Numbered from the stretch's first letter, positions 16,801-26,505 are shown. The stretch: DNA of 64,000 nucleotides from Paenirhodobacter populi (GCF_004022215.1 NZ_SAUZ01000010.1:62001-126000), one strand, 5' to 3'. Made by a program: numbers and translations. The notes: generated by a model from the sequence alone, not told the origin.

Positions 16801-17022
16801 GGTCGGCCGAGGGTAAACTCGTCTTCATGACAATGCCTTGGAAGAAAACCCTCCAGAAATGCCGGAGTGAGTCAGATAACGCGCAGCTACGTGGACCTGT
16901 AGACTGTCGAAGGGAACAACGTTCTCCTCCGCGTCGCCGGAACCGAGTTTTCACACAGGCTCGGCCCTTCGGCGGATCCGGGCTGTCTGCGATCTCCATG
17001 AGCGCATTCAAAGCCGCACGAG
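16801..17022. other. Gene-free spacer between inverted repeat copies 1 and 2
   Basis: About 220 bases between convergent genes, flanked by inverted copies of the dispersed repeat that agree for about 30 bases outside the core. I see no credible gene or RNA in it. Confidence 0.5.
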
Positions 17023-17099
17023 GGGACCTTTCCCTGTCGTTTTTCCATAAATATCCCGGGGGTGAGGCCGGCACGGCCGAGGGGGCGGCGCCCCCTGCG
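17023..17099 (-). repeat. Dispersed 3-prime repeat, copy 2 (inverted)
   Basis: Reverse-complement copy with the core CCATAAATATCCCGGGGGTG and the GGGGGCGGCGCCCCC hairpin, downstream of xthA on the minus strand. With copy 1 it forms a long-range inverted repeat. Confidence 0.85.
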
Positions 17100-17180
17100 A
17101 CCCATCCGTGTGCGCCTCGATCCGGTTCTGAAACGCGCTTCGGACATCCCACCAAAGGCGGAATGTGCGAAGCGCTCCCT

Positions 17181-17960
17181 TTACGCGTCGAGGTCGATCC
17201 AGACCGGCACGTGATCCGAAGGCTTCTCGCGCCCGCGGATTTCCTTGTCGATGCCGGCGTCGCGCAGCAGATCGGCCGCCTGCGGCGACAGCAGCAGGTG
17301 GTCGATGCGGATGCCGTTGTTGCGCGGCCAGGCGCCCGCCTGATAATCCCAGAAGGTGTAATGCCCCGGCCCGCGCACCCGCGCGCGGAAGGCATCCGTC
17401 AGGCCGAGGTTCAGGATCCGCCGGAAGGCCGCCCGGCTTTCGGGCAGGGCGAGCGCATCTTCGCGCCAGGCCTCGGGCTTCGCGGCGTCTTCGTCCTGCG
17501 GGATGACGTTGTAGTCGCCGGCGAGGACGAAAGGCTCCTCGGTTGCCAGCAGCGCCGTCGCGCGCGCGCGCATCCGTTCCATCCAGGCGAGCTTGTAGTC
17601 GTATTTCGGCCCCGGCGCCGGGTTGCCGTTCGGCAGGTAGAGCCCGCAGATCCGCACCGCGCGCCTGCCCACCACCGTCGCCTCGATCCAGCGGGCCTGT
17701 TCGTCGCCCTCGTCGCCGGGCAGGCCACGGGTCACGTCCTCCAGCCCCAGCCGGCTGAGGATCGCGACGCCGTTGAAGCTTTTCTGCCCATGCGTGGCGA
17801 TCGTATAGCCGAGCCCGTCGAACAGCTCATGCGGGAAGGCCTCGTCGGTTGCCTTGATCTCCTGCAGGCAGACCACATCGGGTTCCGCCTCGCGCAGCCA
17901 GTCGACCAGCGCCTCGGCGCGGGCCTTGATGCCGTTGATGTTGAATGTGGCGATCTTCAT
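17181..17960 (-). CDS. xthA: Exodeoxyribonuclease III
   Basis: 259-residue AP endonuclease/3-prime exonuclease of the EEP fold, close to the 268 of the E. coli enzyme. Motifs: MKIATFNINGIKAR, CLQEIKATDEAFP (metal Glu), LAGDYNVIPQ (catalytic Asp/Asn) and the C-terminal KPSDHVPVW (catalytic Asp/His). It acts in base-excision repair at abasic sites. The ATG at 17960 gives the family start. A dispersed repeat lies just downstream of its stop. Confidence 0.95.
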   Translation of the reverse strand: MKIATFNINGIKARAEALVDWLREAEPDVVCLQEIKATDEAFPHELFDGLGYTIATHGQKSFNGVAILSRLGLEDVTRGLPGDEGDEQARWIEATVVGRRAVRICGLYLPNGNPAPGPKYDYKLAWMERMRARATALLATEEPFVLAGDYNVIPQDEDAAKPEAWREDALALPESRAAFRRILNLGLTDAFRARVRGPGHYTFWDYQAGAWPRNNGIRIDHLLLSPQAADLLRDAGIDKEIRGREKPSDHVPVWIDLDA

Positions 17961-18018
17961 CGGATGCTCCCTTTGCCCCGTTCTAGGGGGAATGCGGGGT
18001 GGGGGCAATCGGGCGGGG

Positions 18019-19293
18019 TCAGCCGCCCGCCGGATCGCGCTGCACCAGAATCTTGTCGATCCGCGCGCCGTCCATGTCCACCACCTCGAAGAGCCAGCCG
18101 TCGCTCCTCAGCACGTCGCCCTGCTGCGGCAGCCGCGCCAGCCGGTCGATGACGAAGCCCGCCGCCGTGTCGTAATCGCCATGCGCATCCTTGATCCGCA
18201 GCCGTTCCGTCAGCTCATCCGCCGGGACCCAGCCCGAGACCAGCAGCGATCCGTCCGCCCGTTCCTGAATCGCCGGTTCGTCGTCATCCGGATCGACGAA
18301 CCGGCCCATGATGCCTTCGAGCACGTCCATCGCGGTGATGATCCCCTCGAAATGTCCGAATTCGTCAAAGACGAAGAGGATGCGGCTGCCCTCGGTGCGG
18401 AGCTTTTCGATCACCACCGTCGCCTTCGCCTGATCCATCACCACCGGCACCGGCCGCACGATCGAGGGGATCGAGCCGTTCTGCGGAAGCGCCAGCGCCT
18501 CGCGCGTGACGATCACGCCGATGATGTCATCCTCGCCGCCATCGCGCACCGGCAGCCGGTCGAAGGAGGATTTGCGGATCTGCTCCATCAGCTTAGGCCG
18601 GGGCAGGGACAGGTCGAGCAGTTCCACCTCATGCCGCGGGGTCATCAGCGACGAGGCCCGCCGGTCGGCGACCCGCATCACGCCGGTCAGCATCTCGCGC
18701 TCGCCGGGGGCAAAGACGCCCGCGCCCTCGGCCTCGTCCAACGTCAGTTCGACCTCTTCATCGGTGATGCCGGCGTCGCCCTTGCCGGACTGGCCGATCA
18801 GGCGCAGCACCAGCCTGCCGGAGATGTCCAGAAACCACACGATCGGCGTTGCGATCCGGGCGAGCATCCGCATCGCCGGCGCGACCCGCACGGCCACCCC
18901 GTCGGGATCGGCCAGCGCCACCTGCTTCGGCACCAGTTCGCCAAGGATGAGCTGCGCATAGGTGATCGCCGCGACGACCCCGCCGACGCCAAGCGTATTG
19001 GCGAGCGAGGCGGACATCCCCATCCCCATCAGCGCATTCGACAGCCTGAGCCCAAGCGCCGCGCCCGAAACCGCGCCCGCCACGATGCCGACCAGCGTGA
19101 TCCCGATCTGCACCGAGGACAGGAATTTCCCGGGATTTTCCTTCAGCAGCAGCGCCGCGACCGCGCCCTTGGACCCGTCCTCCGCCATCCGCTTGAGCTT
19201 CGCCTCGCGCGAGGAGACGACGGCCAGTTCCGACATCGACAGCGCACCATTCAGCGCCGTCAGAGCGACGACGATCAGTATCTCAAGGAACAT
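18019..19293 (-). CDS. Hemolysin-related membrane protein with CBS domains (HlyC/CorC family)
   Basis: 424 residues. An N-terminal CNNM/DUF21 membrane domain has about four spans (first MFLEILIVVALTALNGALSM) and the motif LGELVPKQVAL. It is followed by a CBS pair (about 205-330, including VMRVADRRASSLMTPRHEV) and a C-terminal CorC_HlyC domain (about 345-420). The family is linked to divalent-cation export or resistance. It lies tail-to-head with xthA on the same strand, 58 bases away. Confidence 0.9.
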   Translation of the reverse strand: MFLEILIVVALTALNGALSMSELAVVSSREAKLKRMAEDGSKGAVAALLLKENPGKFLSSVQIGITLVGIVAGAVSGAALGLRLSNALMGMGMSASLANTLGVGGVVAAITYAQLILGELVPKQVALADPDGVAVRVAPAMRMLARIATPIVWFLDISGRLVLRLIGQSGKGDAGITDEEVELTLDEAEGAGVFAPGEREMLTGVMRVADRRASSLMTPRHEVELLDLSLPRPKLMEQIRKSSFDRLPVRDGGEDDIIGVIVTREALALPQNGSIPSIVRPVPVVMDQAKATVVIEKLRTEGSRILFVFDEFGHFEGIITAMDVLEGIMGRFVDPDDDEPAIQERADGSLLVSGWVPADELTERLRIKDAHGDYDTAAGFVIDRLARLPQQGDVLRSDGWLFEVVDMDGARIDKILVQRDPAGG

Positions 19294-19349
19294 GGATCCG
19301 GGTTATGCCCGAGGAAGGGGGTCGTAAGGCACCGTCAGGCATCGGCGGC

Positions 19350-19682
19350 TCACATAGAGAACGAAATGCCACAGCCGCAACTGGCCGTCGCATTGGGGTT
19401 CTGCACGACAAAGCGCGCGCCGATCAGTTCTTCGGTGAAGTCGATCGTCGCATTTTCAAGGAAGGGCAGGGATACAGGGTCGATCAGCACCTTCTGGCCC
19501 TCGGCCTCGATCACGATGTCGTCGTCGGCCGGCGTCTCCTCAAGCTTCAGGTCATACTGAAACCCGGAACAGCCGCCCCCTTCGACCGCGACGCGCAAGG
19601 CGCGCGGATGGTCCGCCTGGGTGGCGTTGATCTGGGCGAGGCGCGCGAAGGCGCGGGGGGTGACGGTCGGAGGCAGAAGCAT
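19350..19682 (-). CDS. erpA: Iron-sulfur cluster insertion protein, ErpA type
   Basis: 110-residue A-type carrier that delivers Fe-S clusters to apo-proteins. The three ligand cysteines are present in GGCSGFQYD and the terminal SCGCGISF. Acidic LEETPADDD and the FEEL-like FTEELIGARF segments fit ErpA/IscA. It is divergent from dgt with a 65-base gap. ErpA is favoured over IscA because no isc or suf genes are adjacent, but the distinction is not certain. Confidence 0.85.
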   Translation of the reverse strand: MLLPPTVTPRAFARLAQINATQADHPRALRVAVEGGGCSGFQYDLKLEETPADDDIVIEAEGQKVLIDPVSLPFLENATIDFTEELIGARFVVQNPNATASCGCGISFSM

Positions 19683-19747
19683 TTTATGACGGCCTGATTG
19701 CGCCCCTGTTCAGGGGGCCTGTATTTCCGGAACTTTCCAGATATAGG

Positions 19748-20929
19748 ATGGGCCGAACACGCCGACAAGTCGAGGACTTCTTGTTGCAACCCTATGCCTG
19801 TCTGCCGGACGCCTCGCGCGGCCGCCTCTTTCCGGAAAACATGTCCACGTTCCGCTCGCCGTTTCAGCGCGACAGGGACCGGATCATCCATTCCTCGGCC
19901 TTCCGCCGGCTCAAGCACAAGACGCAGGTGTTCGTCGAGCATGAGGGCGACTATTACCGTACCCGCCTGACCCATACGATCGAGGTGGCGCAGGTGGCGC
20001 GGACGATCTCGGGCGCGCTCGGGCTGAACACCGATCTGGCCGAGGCGGTGGCGCTGGCACATGATCTGGGCCATCCGCCCTTCGGCCATACCGGCGAGGA
20101 TGCGCTGGCGATCCTGATGGAGCCGTTCGGCGGGTTCGACCACAATGCGCAGGCGCTGCGGATCGTGACGCGGCTCGAACGCCATTACGCGGGCTTCGAC
20201 GGGCTGAATCTGACGTGGGAGACGCTCGAGGGTATCGCCAAGCACAACGGCCCCGTCGATCCGCCGTGGAACTATGCGCTGGCCGAGGTGAACGGGCTGT
20301 GGGATCTCGAGCTTGGCACCAATGCCAGCGCCGAGGCGCAGGTGGCGGCGGTGGCGGACGATTGCGCCTACAACCACCACGACCTGCATGACGGGTTGCG
20401 CGCCGGGCTCTTCACCGAAGAGGATCTCTGCGGCCTGCCGGTCATCGGCGAATGCTTCGCCGAGGTGGACCGGCTGCATCCCGGCCTCGAACCCATGCGC
20501 CGCCGGCACGAGGCGCTGCGCCGCGTCTTCGGTGTGATGGTGGAGGATGTGATCTCGGTGGCGCAGAACCGGCTGGCCGCGCTGCAGCCGCGCTCGGTCG
20601 ACGACATCCGCCACATGGACGGCCCGATCATCCGGTTTTCCAAGCCGCTCTATCAGAACCTGAAGGCGATCAAGTCCTTCCTGTTCCAGCGGATGTATCG
20701 CGCCCCCACCGTGATCGAGGAACGCCGCCGCGTGACGAAGATGGTCAACGCGCTGTTCCCGCTGTTCCTCAACCGGCCCGACCTGCTGCCCGAGGACTGG
20801 CAGGGCGACGCGGGCAAGGCGCGCGGGGACGAGATCGAACTGGCACGGGTCGTGCTCGACTACGTGGCGGGCATGACCGACCGTTTCGCCATTCAGGAAT
20901 ACCATCGGCTGATCGACCCGGACCTCTGA
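19748..20929 (+). CDS. dgt: Deoxyguanosinetriphosphate triphosphohydrolase-like protein
   Basis: 393-residue HD-domain enzyme that cleaves dNTPs to nucleoside and triphosphate. The metal-binding HD set is visible: RTRLTHTIEVAQVAR (first His), LAHDLGHPPFGHTGE (His-Asp) and a later DD in ADDCAYNHHDLHDG. It begins with the family segment RSPFQRDRDRIIHSSAFRRL. Length matches the type-2 subfamily (about 390-410). A dispersed repeat follows its stop. Confidence 0.92.
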   Translation: MGRTRRQVEDFLLQPYACLPDASRGRLFPENMSTFRSPFQRDRDRIIHSSAFRRLKHKTQVFVEHEGDYYRTRLTHTIEVAQVARTISGALGLNTDLAEAVALAHDLGHPPFGHTGEDALAILMEPFGGFDHNAQALRIVTRLERHYAGFDGLNLTWETLEGIAKHNGPVDPPWNYALAEVNGLWDLELGTNASAEAQVAAVADDCAYNHHDLHDGLRAGLFTEEDLCGLPVIGECFAEVDRLHPGLEPMRRRHEALRRVFGVMVEDVISVAQNRLAALQPRSVDDIRHMDGPIIRFSKPLYQNLKAIKSFLFQRMYRAPTVIEERRRVTKMVNALFPLFLNRPDLLPEDWQGDAGKARGDEIELARVVLDYVAGMTDRFAIQEYHRLIDPDL

Positions 20930-20960
20930 ACGGCGCCTCGCCATACCGAACCTGTCGCTT

Positions 20961-21027
20961 CTCCCCTTCATTCTTCCATAAATATCCCGGGGGTGAGGCG
21001 CTTGCGCCGAGGGGGCTGGCCCCCTGC
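20961..21027 (-). repeat. Dispersed 3-prime repeat, copy 3
   Basis: Core CCATAAATATCCCGGGGGTG followed by a GCGC-TTGC-GC hairpin and GGGGGCTGGCCCCC, downstream of dgt. It matches the other five copies at core and hairpin. Confidence 0.85.
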
Positions 21028-21149
21028 CGCGCCCGCCACGGGCGGCCATGTTCCCGATTGGCCCCCCGGCTCCGGGTTATTCCGGGCACGGGGGGAACGC
21101 GCGGGTCTTTCGCGCGTTGATCATGCTGACCCACGCACAGGAGGTTATC

Positions 21150-21572
21150 ATGATCGTCAAATCCGGTTCCGCTCACTGGGAAGGCCCGATCCGCGACGGC
21201 AAGGGCAAGATCTCGACCCAGTCGGGGGCGCTGACCGACCAGCCCTATGGCTTCAACACCCGGTTCGAGGACAAGCCCGGCACCAATCCCGAGGAACTGA
21301 TCGCCGCCGCCCATGCGGCCTGCTTCTCGATGGCGCTGTCGAAGGGGCTCGAAGATGCCGGGGTCACCGATGTCACCATCGACACGCAGGCGAAAGTCTC
21401 GATGGACAAGGACGACAAGGGCTTCACCATCAAATCCTCGATCCTCCACGTCACGGTGAAGGGGCAGGGGGATGAAACGGCGATCCGTCAGGCGGCGGAT
21501 GCGGCCAAGGCCGGCTGCCCCGTGTCGCGGGTGCTGTCCTGCGAGGTCGGAATGGACCTGACGATCGGCTGA
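21150..21572 (+). CDS. OsmC family peroxiredoxin
   Basis: 140-residue OsmC/Ohr-type protein that reduces organic hydroperoxides with a Cys pair. Both reactive cysteines are visible: HAACFSMALSKGL and KAGCPVSRVLSC. The N-terminal SAHWEGPIRDGKGKIST and PYGFNTRF are typical of the OsmC branch. The ATG at 21150 has CAGGAGG 5 bases upstream. It is convergent with the hydrolase gene, with only one base between stops. Confidence 0.92.
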   Translation: MIVKSGSAHWEGPIRDGKGKISTQSGALTDQPYGFNTRFEDKPGTNPEELIAAAHAACFSMALSKGLEDAGVTDVTIDTQAKVSMDKDDKGFTIKSSILHVTVKGQGDETAIRQAADAAKAGCPVSRVLSCEVGMDLTIG

Positions 21573-21573
21573 C

Positions 21574-22383
21574 TCAGCTCCGGTCGAGGTTGAGCGCGAT
21601 CAGATCGGACAGCTGTTTCGCATGGGTGAGGGGCAGCATATGCCCCGCCCCCGGCACCGAGGCGACGCCCACATCGGGCAGCCGCGCGGCGATGGCGGTG
21701 CAGATCGCCGCGCAGGCGGCGGGGCTTTTCTCGCCATGGATCAGCAGCACCGGGGTGTCGATGGCCTCGATCCCGTCCGGGCGCCAGATCCGCCCCGGAT
21801 CGGTGAAATTCGCCTGGCTCACATCCTCGACCATCGGCATCTGCGCGATGAAGCGGCTGCGGTTGCGCTCGGAGAGCACGGCCCAGGGCACGCCCGCGCC
21901 CCAGTCCTCAAGGAAATCCTTCGCCGCCTCCTCATGCCGGCCGGAGGCGAGCAGCGCGTCCAGCCGGTCCTGCTTGCCGCGCCAATCCACCCAGTCTGGG
22001 CTGCCGGTGATCGCCTCGAACAGCACCGGCTCGATCAGCGTCAGCGAGCGCACGGCCTGCGGCGCGCCAACGGCGATGCGCAGCGCCACGACCGCGCCGA
22101 AGCTGTGCCCGATCAGGTCGAGCGGCCGGTCGATGAAGCCCGCCGCGATCCGCGTCGCCAGCGTCTGGTAGCTGCCGGGCGTGCCGTCCGGCTCCCATCG
22201 GGCCGACTGGCCATGGCCCGGCAGGTCGAAGGCGGTGGCGGTGATCCGGTCGCCAAGCGGCTCCAGCACCGGCGCCCAGAGATCCGACGTGCCGAGCATG
22301 CAATGCAGCGCGAGGGCAGGGCGTTCGCCTTCACCGAAGCTCTGCCAGTGGATCGTATGCCCCTGCAAGACGTCCTGCGCCAT
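21574..22383 (-). CDS. Alpha/beta-fold hydrolase
   Basis: 269 residues. Nucleophile elbow GHSFGAVVAL with the catalytic Ser, oxyanion segment HCMLGTSDLW, acid near LLIHGEKSPAAC and the catalytic His in GAGHMLPLTH. The ATG at 22383 overlaps the stop of the upstream isomerase gene as TGATG, so translation is coupled; a GTG one codon earlier is possible. Substrate unknown; the pairing with a DsbA-like isomerase suggests aromatic or xenobiotic degradation, but weakly. Confidence 0.85.
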   Translation of the reverse strand: MAQDVLQGHTIHWQSFGEGERPALALHCMLGTSDLWAPVLEPLGDRITATAFDLPGHGQSARWEPDGTPGSYQTLATRIAAGFIDRPLDLIGHSFGAVVALRIAVGAPQAVRSLTLIEPVLFEAITGSPDWVDWRGKQDRLDALLASGRHEEAAKDFLEDWGAGVPWAVLSERNRSRFIAQMPMVEDVSQANFTDPGRIWRPDGIEAIDTPVLLIHGEKSPAACAAICTAIAARLPDVGVASVPGAGHMLPLTHAKQLSDLIALNLDRS

Positions 22384-22982
22384 CACGGGCTTCCCAGATG
22401 ATCGTCGAGGAAATCGAGCCTGTCCTGCCCCCAGAACCGCTGGTCGGTTTCGCGCACGATGTAGAAGGGCGCGCCGAAGACGCCACGCTCGACCGCTTCC
22501 TCAAGGTTCTTCTCATAGGACACCGCCCCGTCGAACAGACCGCTCGTGACGAGGTTCGGATCAAAGCCGAAGGCGGCGAGCTTTTCGCGGATCACATCAT
22601 CCTCGGCGATGTTGCGGTCCTCGGCCCAGCCTGCACCGAGGATCGCATGAACGAGCCCGCCCAGATCGCCGCCGCCCGCCTTCTGCGCGGCGATGATCGC
22701 ATAGGAGGCCGGGGCCGGATTGACCGGGAAATGCGTGGGCGACAGCACCATCGGCAGGCCCAGCCGATCGCGCCAGCGGGTCAGCTCCTGCAGCCGGTAG
22801 GCCACCCGGTTCGGATGCCGCGCCACCGGGCGCGTGCCGCCCGTGCGGTCGAACAGCGCCAGCACGTCAAGCGGCCTGTAACTGATCGCGGCGCCGTGTT
22901 TTGCGGCGATTTCCTCAAGCCGAAGGCCCGCGAGGTAGCACCACGGGCTGTTGACCGCGAAAAAATAGTCGATTTGTGCCAT
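22383..22982 (-). CDS. 2-hydroxychromene-2-carboxylate isomerase family protein (DsbA fold)
   Basis: 199 residues, matching the kappa-GST/NahD family. The glutathione-site segment is FFAVNSPWCYLAG, and the C-terminal VFGAPFYIV and RFWGQDRLDFL are family hallmarks. In naphthalene degraders this enzyme isomerises 2-hydroxychromene-2-carboxylate with glutathione, but the family is widespread and the substrate here is unknown. It is translationally coupled to the hydrolase downstream. Confidence 0.85.
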   Translation of the reverse strand: MAQIDYFFAVNSPWCYLAGLRLEEIAAKHGAAISYRPLDVLALFDRTGGTRPVARHPNRVAYRLQELTRWRDRLGLPMVLSPTHFPVNPAPASYAIIAAQKAGGGDLGGLVHAILGAGWAEDRNIAEDDVIREKLAAFGFDPNLVTSGLFDGAVSYEKNLEEAVERGVFGAPFYIVRETDQRFWGQDRLDFLDDHLGSP

Positions 22983-23097
22983 CCGGACGGCCTCTCTGCG
23001 GCTGCGACATTTGCGGGAAGGCTAGCCCGGTGCTAAGGCGGGCGCAATCCACGCGAATCCGCCGACAGCCCCGCCGGCGCAGCCCAGAGGGAAACCG

Positions 23098-24117
23098 ATG
23101 CCCGTCATGACCGAACCGAAAATCATCGCCGGTAACGCCAACAAGCCCCTTGCCCAGTCCATCGCACGCCGGATGTCGATGCACCGGGGAATGTCGGTCA
23201 ACCTCGTCGATGCTCGGGTCGAGCGGTTCAACGATCAGGAGATCTTCGTCGAGGTCTACGAAAACGTCCGGGGCGAGGACATGTTCATCATCCAGCCGAC
23301 CTCGAACCCGGCGAATGACAACCTGATGGAACTGCTGATCATGACCGACGCGCTGAAGCGCTCCTCGGCCGACCGGATCACCGCCGTCATCCCCTATTTC
23401 GGCTATGCCCGGCAGGATCGCCGGTCCAAGGCGCGCACGCCGATCTCGGCCAAGCTGGTCGCCAACCTGCTGACCGAGGCGGGCGTGGACCGGGTGCTGA
23501 CGCTCGATCTGCATGCGGCGCAGATCCAGGGTTTCTTCGATGTTCCGGTGGACAACCTCTATGCGGCGCCGGTCTTCGCGCTCGACATCCTGCACAATTT
23601 CCGCGGCCAGCTTGGCGATGTGATGGTCGTCTCGCCCGACGTGGGCGGCGTGGCGCGGGCGCGCGAACTGGCCAAGCGGATCAACGCGCCGCTCGCCATT
23701 GTCGACAAGCGCCGCGAAAAGGCCGGCGAAGTCGCGGGGATGACCGTGATCGGGGAGGTCTCAGGCAAGAAATGCATCATCGTCGACGACATCTGCGACA
23801 CGGCGGGCACGCTGTGCAAGGCGGCGGAAGTGCTGCTCGAAGCCGGCGCGACCGAAGTCCATGCCTATATCACCCACGGCGTCCTCTCCGGTCCGGCGGT
23901 CGAGCGGGTGACGAAATCGGTGATGAAATCGCTGGTCATCACCGATTCGATCAACCCGACCGAAGCGGTGCTGGGCGCGGGCAACATCCGCATCGTGCCG
24001 ACCGCGCCGATGTTCGCGCAGGCGATCCTGAACACATGGTCGGGAACCTCGGTCTCCTCGCTGTTCGAGACGGATACGCTGGTGCCGATCTACGAAGGTC
24101 TCTATTCGCAGAACTGA
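23098..24117 (+). CDS. prs: Ribose-phosphate pyrophosphokinase
   Basis: 339 residues; makes PRPP from ribose-5-phosphate and ATP for nucleotide, His and Trp synthesis. Motifs in order: [54 protein letters not shown] (ATP site), [18 protein letters not shown] (catalytic flexible loop before it) and the PRPP signature [14 protein letters not shown]. The ATG at 23098 is preceded by a GAGGGAAACCG tract. A hairpin terminator follows. Confidence 0.95.
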   Translation: MPVMTEPKIIAGNANKPLAQSIARRMSMHRGMSVNLVDARVERFNDQEIFVEVYENVRGEDMFIIQPTSNPANDNLMELLIMTDALKRSSADRITAVIPYFGYARQDRRSKARTPISAKLVANLLTEAGVDRVLTLDLHAAQIQGFFDVPVDNLYAAPVFALDILHNFRGQLGDVMVVSPDVGGVARARELAKRINAPLAIVDKRREKAGEVAGMTVIGEVSGKKCIIVDDICDTAGTLCKAAEVLLEAGATEVHAYITHGVLSGPAVERVTKSVMKSLVITDSINPTEAVLGAGNIRIVPTAPMFAQAILNTWSGTSVSSLFETDTLVPIYEGLYSQN

Positions 24118-24169
24118 GGCAAGGGGGCGGCGCCCTCTTCGCCCGCGGCCCGGGCCGCGCATCCGCCAG

Positions 24170-24199
24170 AGCGGCCTTCCCCCGGGAGGCCGCTTTTTC
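24170..24199 (+). terminator. Rho-independent terminator of prs
   Basis: 8-bp stem AGCGGCCT/AGGCCGCT with a CCCCGGG-containing loop, followed by TTTTC, 52 bases after the prs stop codon. Confidence 0.75.
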
Positions 24200-24235
24200 A
24201 GACTTTTCCCCGAGGATATCTGGAAAAAGACGAAA

Positions 24236-24305
24236 GCCCCTTCATTCTTCCATAAATATCCCGGGGTGAATTGCCCCGAAGGGGCAAGAGGGGCAGGGCC
24301 CCTCC
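24236..24305 (-). repeat. Dispersed 3-prime repeat, copy 4
   Basis: Core CCATAAATATCCCGGGGTG, then a TTGCCCC/GGGGCAA hairpin and AGGGGCAGGGCCCCT, between the convergent prs and purK genes. The core lacks one G of the other copies and the hairpins differ in sequence but keep pairing, a compensatory pattern. Confidence 0.8.
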
Positions 24306-24309
24306 TACC

Positions 24310-25383
24310 TCAGAGCACGCGATTCACATGGCCCATCTTGCGCCCCGGCTTGGCCACGGCCTTGCCGTAGAGATGGATCTGCGTGCGCGGCTGGCGCGCA
24401 TAGTCCGGCACCTTCTCGATGTCGTCGCCGATCAGGTTGAGCATCTCGACATCCACGTAGCGCGCCCCGTCGCCCAGAGGCCAGCCGGCGATGGCGCGGA
24501 TATGCTGCTCGAACTGGTCGACGGTGCAGCCCGCCTGCGTCCAGTGGCCGGAATTATGCACCCGCGGCGCGATCTCGTTGACCAGCAGGCCCTTGGGCGT
24601 CACGAACAGCTCCACCCCCAAGACGCCGACATAATCCAGCGCGTTGAGGATCCTGCCCGCGATCAGCACCGCATCCGAGGCGCGGGCGGCGGGGATCTGC
24701 GCCGGCACCGTCGTCGTGTGCAGGATGCCGTTCCGGTGCACGTTCTGGCCGGGATCGTAGCAGGCGACGGAACCGTCAAGCCCGCGCGCCGCGATCACCG
24801 AAATCTCGCAGGAGAAATCCACGAAGCCCTCCAGCACCGCCGTCGCACCCGCCATCGCGGCAAGGGCCTCGGGCGCGTCGGTGGGGCTCATGATCCGCGC
24901 CTGCCCCTTGCCGTCATAGCCGAGCCGCGTGGTCTTGAGGATACCGGGCGTGCCGATCAGCGCGATCGCCTCGTCGAGCGAGGCGCGATCAGTGACCTCC
25001 GCCCAGGGCGCGGTGGCAAGGCCGAGGTCGTTGAGGAAGCTCTTCTCCCGGATACGGTCCTGCGAAATGGCCAGCGCGCGGCGGTTCGGATGGATCGGGC
25101 GGATCGTCTCGATCAGGTCGAGCGCCTCGGTCGGGATGTTCTCGAATTCATAGGTGACGACATCGACGCTTTCGGCAAAGGCGCGCAGCGCCGCCTCGTC
25201 GTCATAGGGCGCGGTCGTGACGCGGTGGGCGACATGACCGGCGGGCGGTTGGGCGCCGGGTTCAAAGACATGCGTGCGAAAGCCGAGCCGCGCCGCCGCG
25301 ACGGACAGCATCCGTCCAAGCTGACCGCCGCCGAGGATGCCGATGGTCGCGCCGGTGGGCAGGGGGGAGGGGATCTCATTCAT
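24310..25383 (-). CDS. purK: 5-(carboxyamino)imidazole ribonucleotide synthase
   Basis: 357-residue ATP-grasp enzyme that carboxylates AIR with bicarbonate and ATP in de novo purine synthesis. N-terminal [17 protein letters not shown], the ATP-grasp segments [15 protein letters not shown] and [17 protein letters not shown], and the metal site [14 protein letters not shown] are present. The ATG at 25383 overlaps the end of purE by 8 bases, so the two are coupled and act in sequence. Confidence 0.95.
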   Translation of the reverse strand: MNEIPSPLPTGATIGILGGGQLGRMLSVAAARLGFRTHVFEPGAQPPAGHVAHRVTTAPYDDEAALRAFAESVDVVTYEFENIPTEALDLIETIRPIHPNRRALAISQDRIREKSFLNDLGLATAPWAEVTDRASLDEAIALIGTPGILKTTRLGYDGKGQARIMSPTDAPEALAAMAGATAVLEGFVDFSCEISVIAARGLDGSVACYDPGQNVHRNGILHTTTVPAQIPAARASDAVLIAGRILNALDYVGVLGVELFVTPKGLLVNEIAPRVHNSGHWTQAGCTVDQFEQHIRAIAGWPLGDGARYVDVEMLNLIGDDIEKVPDYARQPRTQIHLYGKAVAKPGRKMGHVNRVL

Positions 25384-25861
25384 CTTGCGGTTCGTCCGGA
25401 ATGGAGGCGGAAAGGGCGTCGCGCCAGGCGTCGAGCCGCGCGGCAAGGGCAGGGTCGTTGTTGGCAAGGATCGCCGCCGCCATCAGCCCGGCATTGGCGG
25501 CCCCGGCCGCGCCGATCGCCATGGTGGCGACGGGAAAGCCCTTGGGCATCTGCACGATGGAATAGAGGCTGTCGACGCCCGACAGCGCCTTGGTCTGCAC
25601 CGGAACGCCGATCACCGGCACGCGGGTCTTGGACGCCATCATGCCCGGCAGATGCGCGGCCCCGCCGGCGCCGGCGATGATGACCTGCAATCCGCGTTCG
25701 ACGGCGGTCTTGCCATAGGTCCAGAGGCGGTCGGGGGTGCGATGGGCCGAGACGATCTTCTTCTCATAGCCGATCCCGAGGTCATCAAGGATCTTCGCCG
25801 CTTCACGCATGGTCGCCCAGTCCGACTGGCTGCCCATGATGATTCCCACTTTCACGCCCAT
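25376..25861 (-). CDS. purE: 5-(carboxyamino)imidazole ribonucleotide mutase
   Basis: 161-residue class-I PurE that converts N5-CAIR to CAIR. Phosphate-binding GSQSDWATM, the catalytic-His segment [10 protein letters not shown] and the GGAAHLPGM loop are intact. The ATG at 25861 is favoured over a TTG five codons earlier. It overlaps purK by 8 bases and heads the two-gene operon. Confidence 0.95.
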   Translation of the reverse strand: MGVKVGIIMGSQSDWATMREAAKILDDLGIGYEKKIVSAHRTPDRLWTYGKTAVERGLQVIIAGAGGAAHLPGMMASKTRVPVIGVPVQTKALSGVDSLYSIVQMPKGFPVATMAIGAAGAANAGLMAAAILANNDPALAARLDAWRDALSASIPDEPQDE

Positions 25862-25925
25862 CTTCGCCCTTTCCAAATGGAGCGCGCACTATAGGCGCCC
25901 GACACGCATCGGCAAGGGCGGAGTC

Positions 25926-26156
25926 TCAGGCGATGATGTCGGGGGTCAGCAGATCCTCGATCCGGGCGATCTGGTCCTTGAGCGCCAGCTTCTGCTTCTT
26001 CAACCGCACGATGCGCAACTGATCGGGGTGGCCGGCCTGCGTCAGGGCGATGATCGCCTCATCGAGGTCACGATGTTCGCGGCGCAGAACGGCGAGTTTC
26101 ACGCGCAACACATCGTCGTGCTTCATTTCCATGGAGGTGTCGGTATGAGCGTTCAT
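25926..26156 (-). CDS. YdcH/DUF465 family protein
   Basis: 76-residue, highly charged, coiled-coil protein. After a polar head, LAVLRREHRDLDEAI and RIVRLKKQKLALKDQIARIE carry the family's two helices with the R/K-L-K-K-x-K-L-x-L-K core. Function is unknown for the family, which is widespread in alphaproteobacteria. The ATG at 26156 is chosen; ATGs at residues 9 and 11 are alternatives. Longer frames upstream overlap a structured intergenic region. Confidence 0.75.
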   Translation of the reverse strand: MNAHTDTSMEMKHDDVLRVKLAVLRREHRDLDEAIIALTQAGHPDQLRIVRLKKQKLALKDQIARIEDLLTPDIIA

Positions 26157-26399
26157 CTCCGGCTTCCGATCAAATGGGTTGCTGCCCCCGGCGACTCGCG
26201 GTGGCTTTCGATAAATATAGCGATTTCCTGCCGTTAAGCACCAAATTAATGGTTCGGGCCCGATATCGCCGCGTTTCCGCTGCCGGACTGCTGCGAGGGG
26301 GGCGTTTTCGCCGCCATATGTTTTCGTCCCCATATGGGGGACGTTCCGATCCCAGGACGAAATCCCCCCATATCATCGCAAGGATCGGGAGCGTTGTCC

Positions 26400-26413
26400 C
26401 TGACCTGCGTCAA
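26400..26413. promoter_or_regulatory. Candidate FNR/FnrL box CTGACCTGCGTCAA
   Basis: Dyad CTGAC-N4-GTCAA, one base from the TTGAC-N4-GTCAA variant of the FNR consensus used in alphaproteobacteria. No oxygen-regulated protein gene begins directly downstream on either strand, so the target is unclear. Confidence 0.4.
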
Positions 26414-26480
26414 GGACATGTATCGGGGAATCATCTTATTTTGACCTCATTGAGAGGTTGCATTTGAGTATGTGTCGGCA

Positions 26481-26505
26481 GCCGCCCGAACCCGGTTCGG
26501 GCGGC
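26481..26505 (+). terminator. Strong hairpin, possible terminator
   Basis: Perfect 11-bp stem GCCGCCCGAAC/GTTCGGGCGGC with a 3-base loop, followed by TGTTGTTCTG. It could end a short plus-strand transcript, though the T-tract is weak. Confidence 0.45.
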
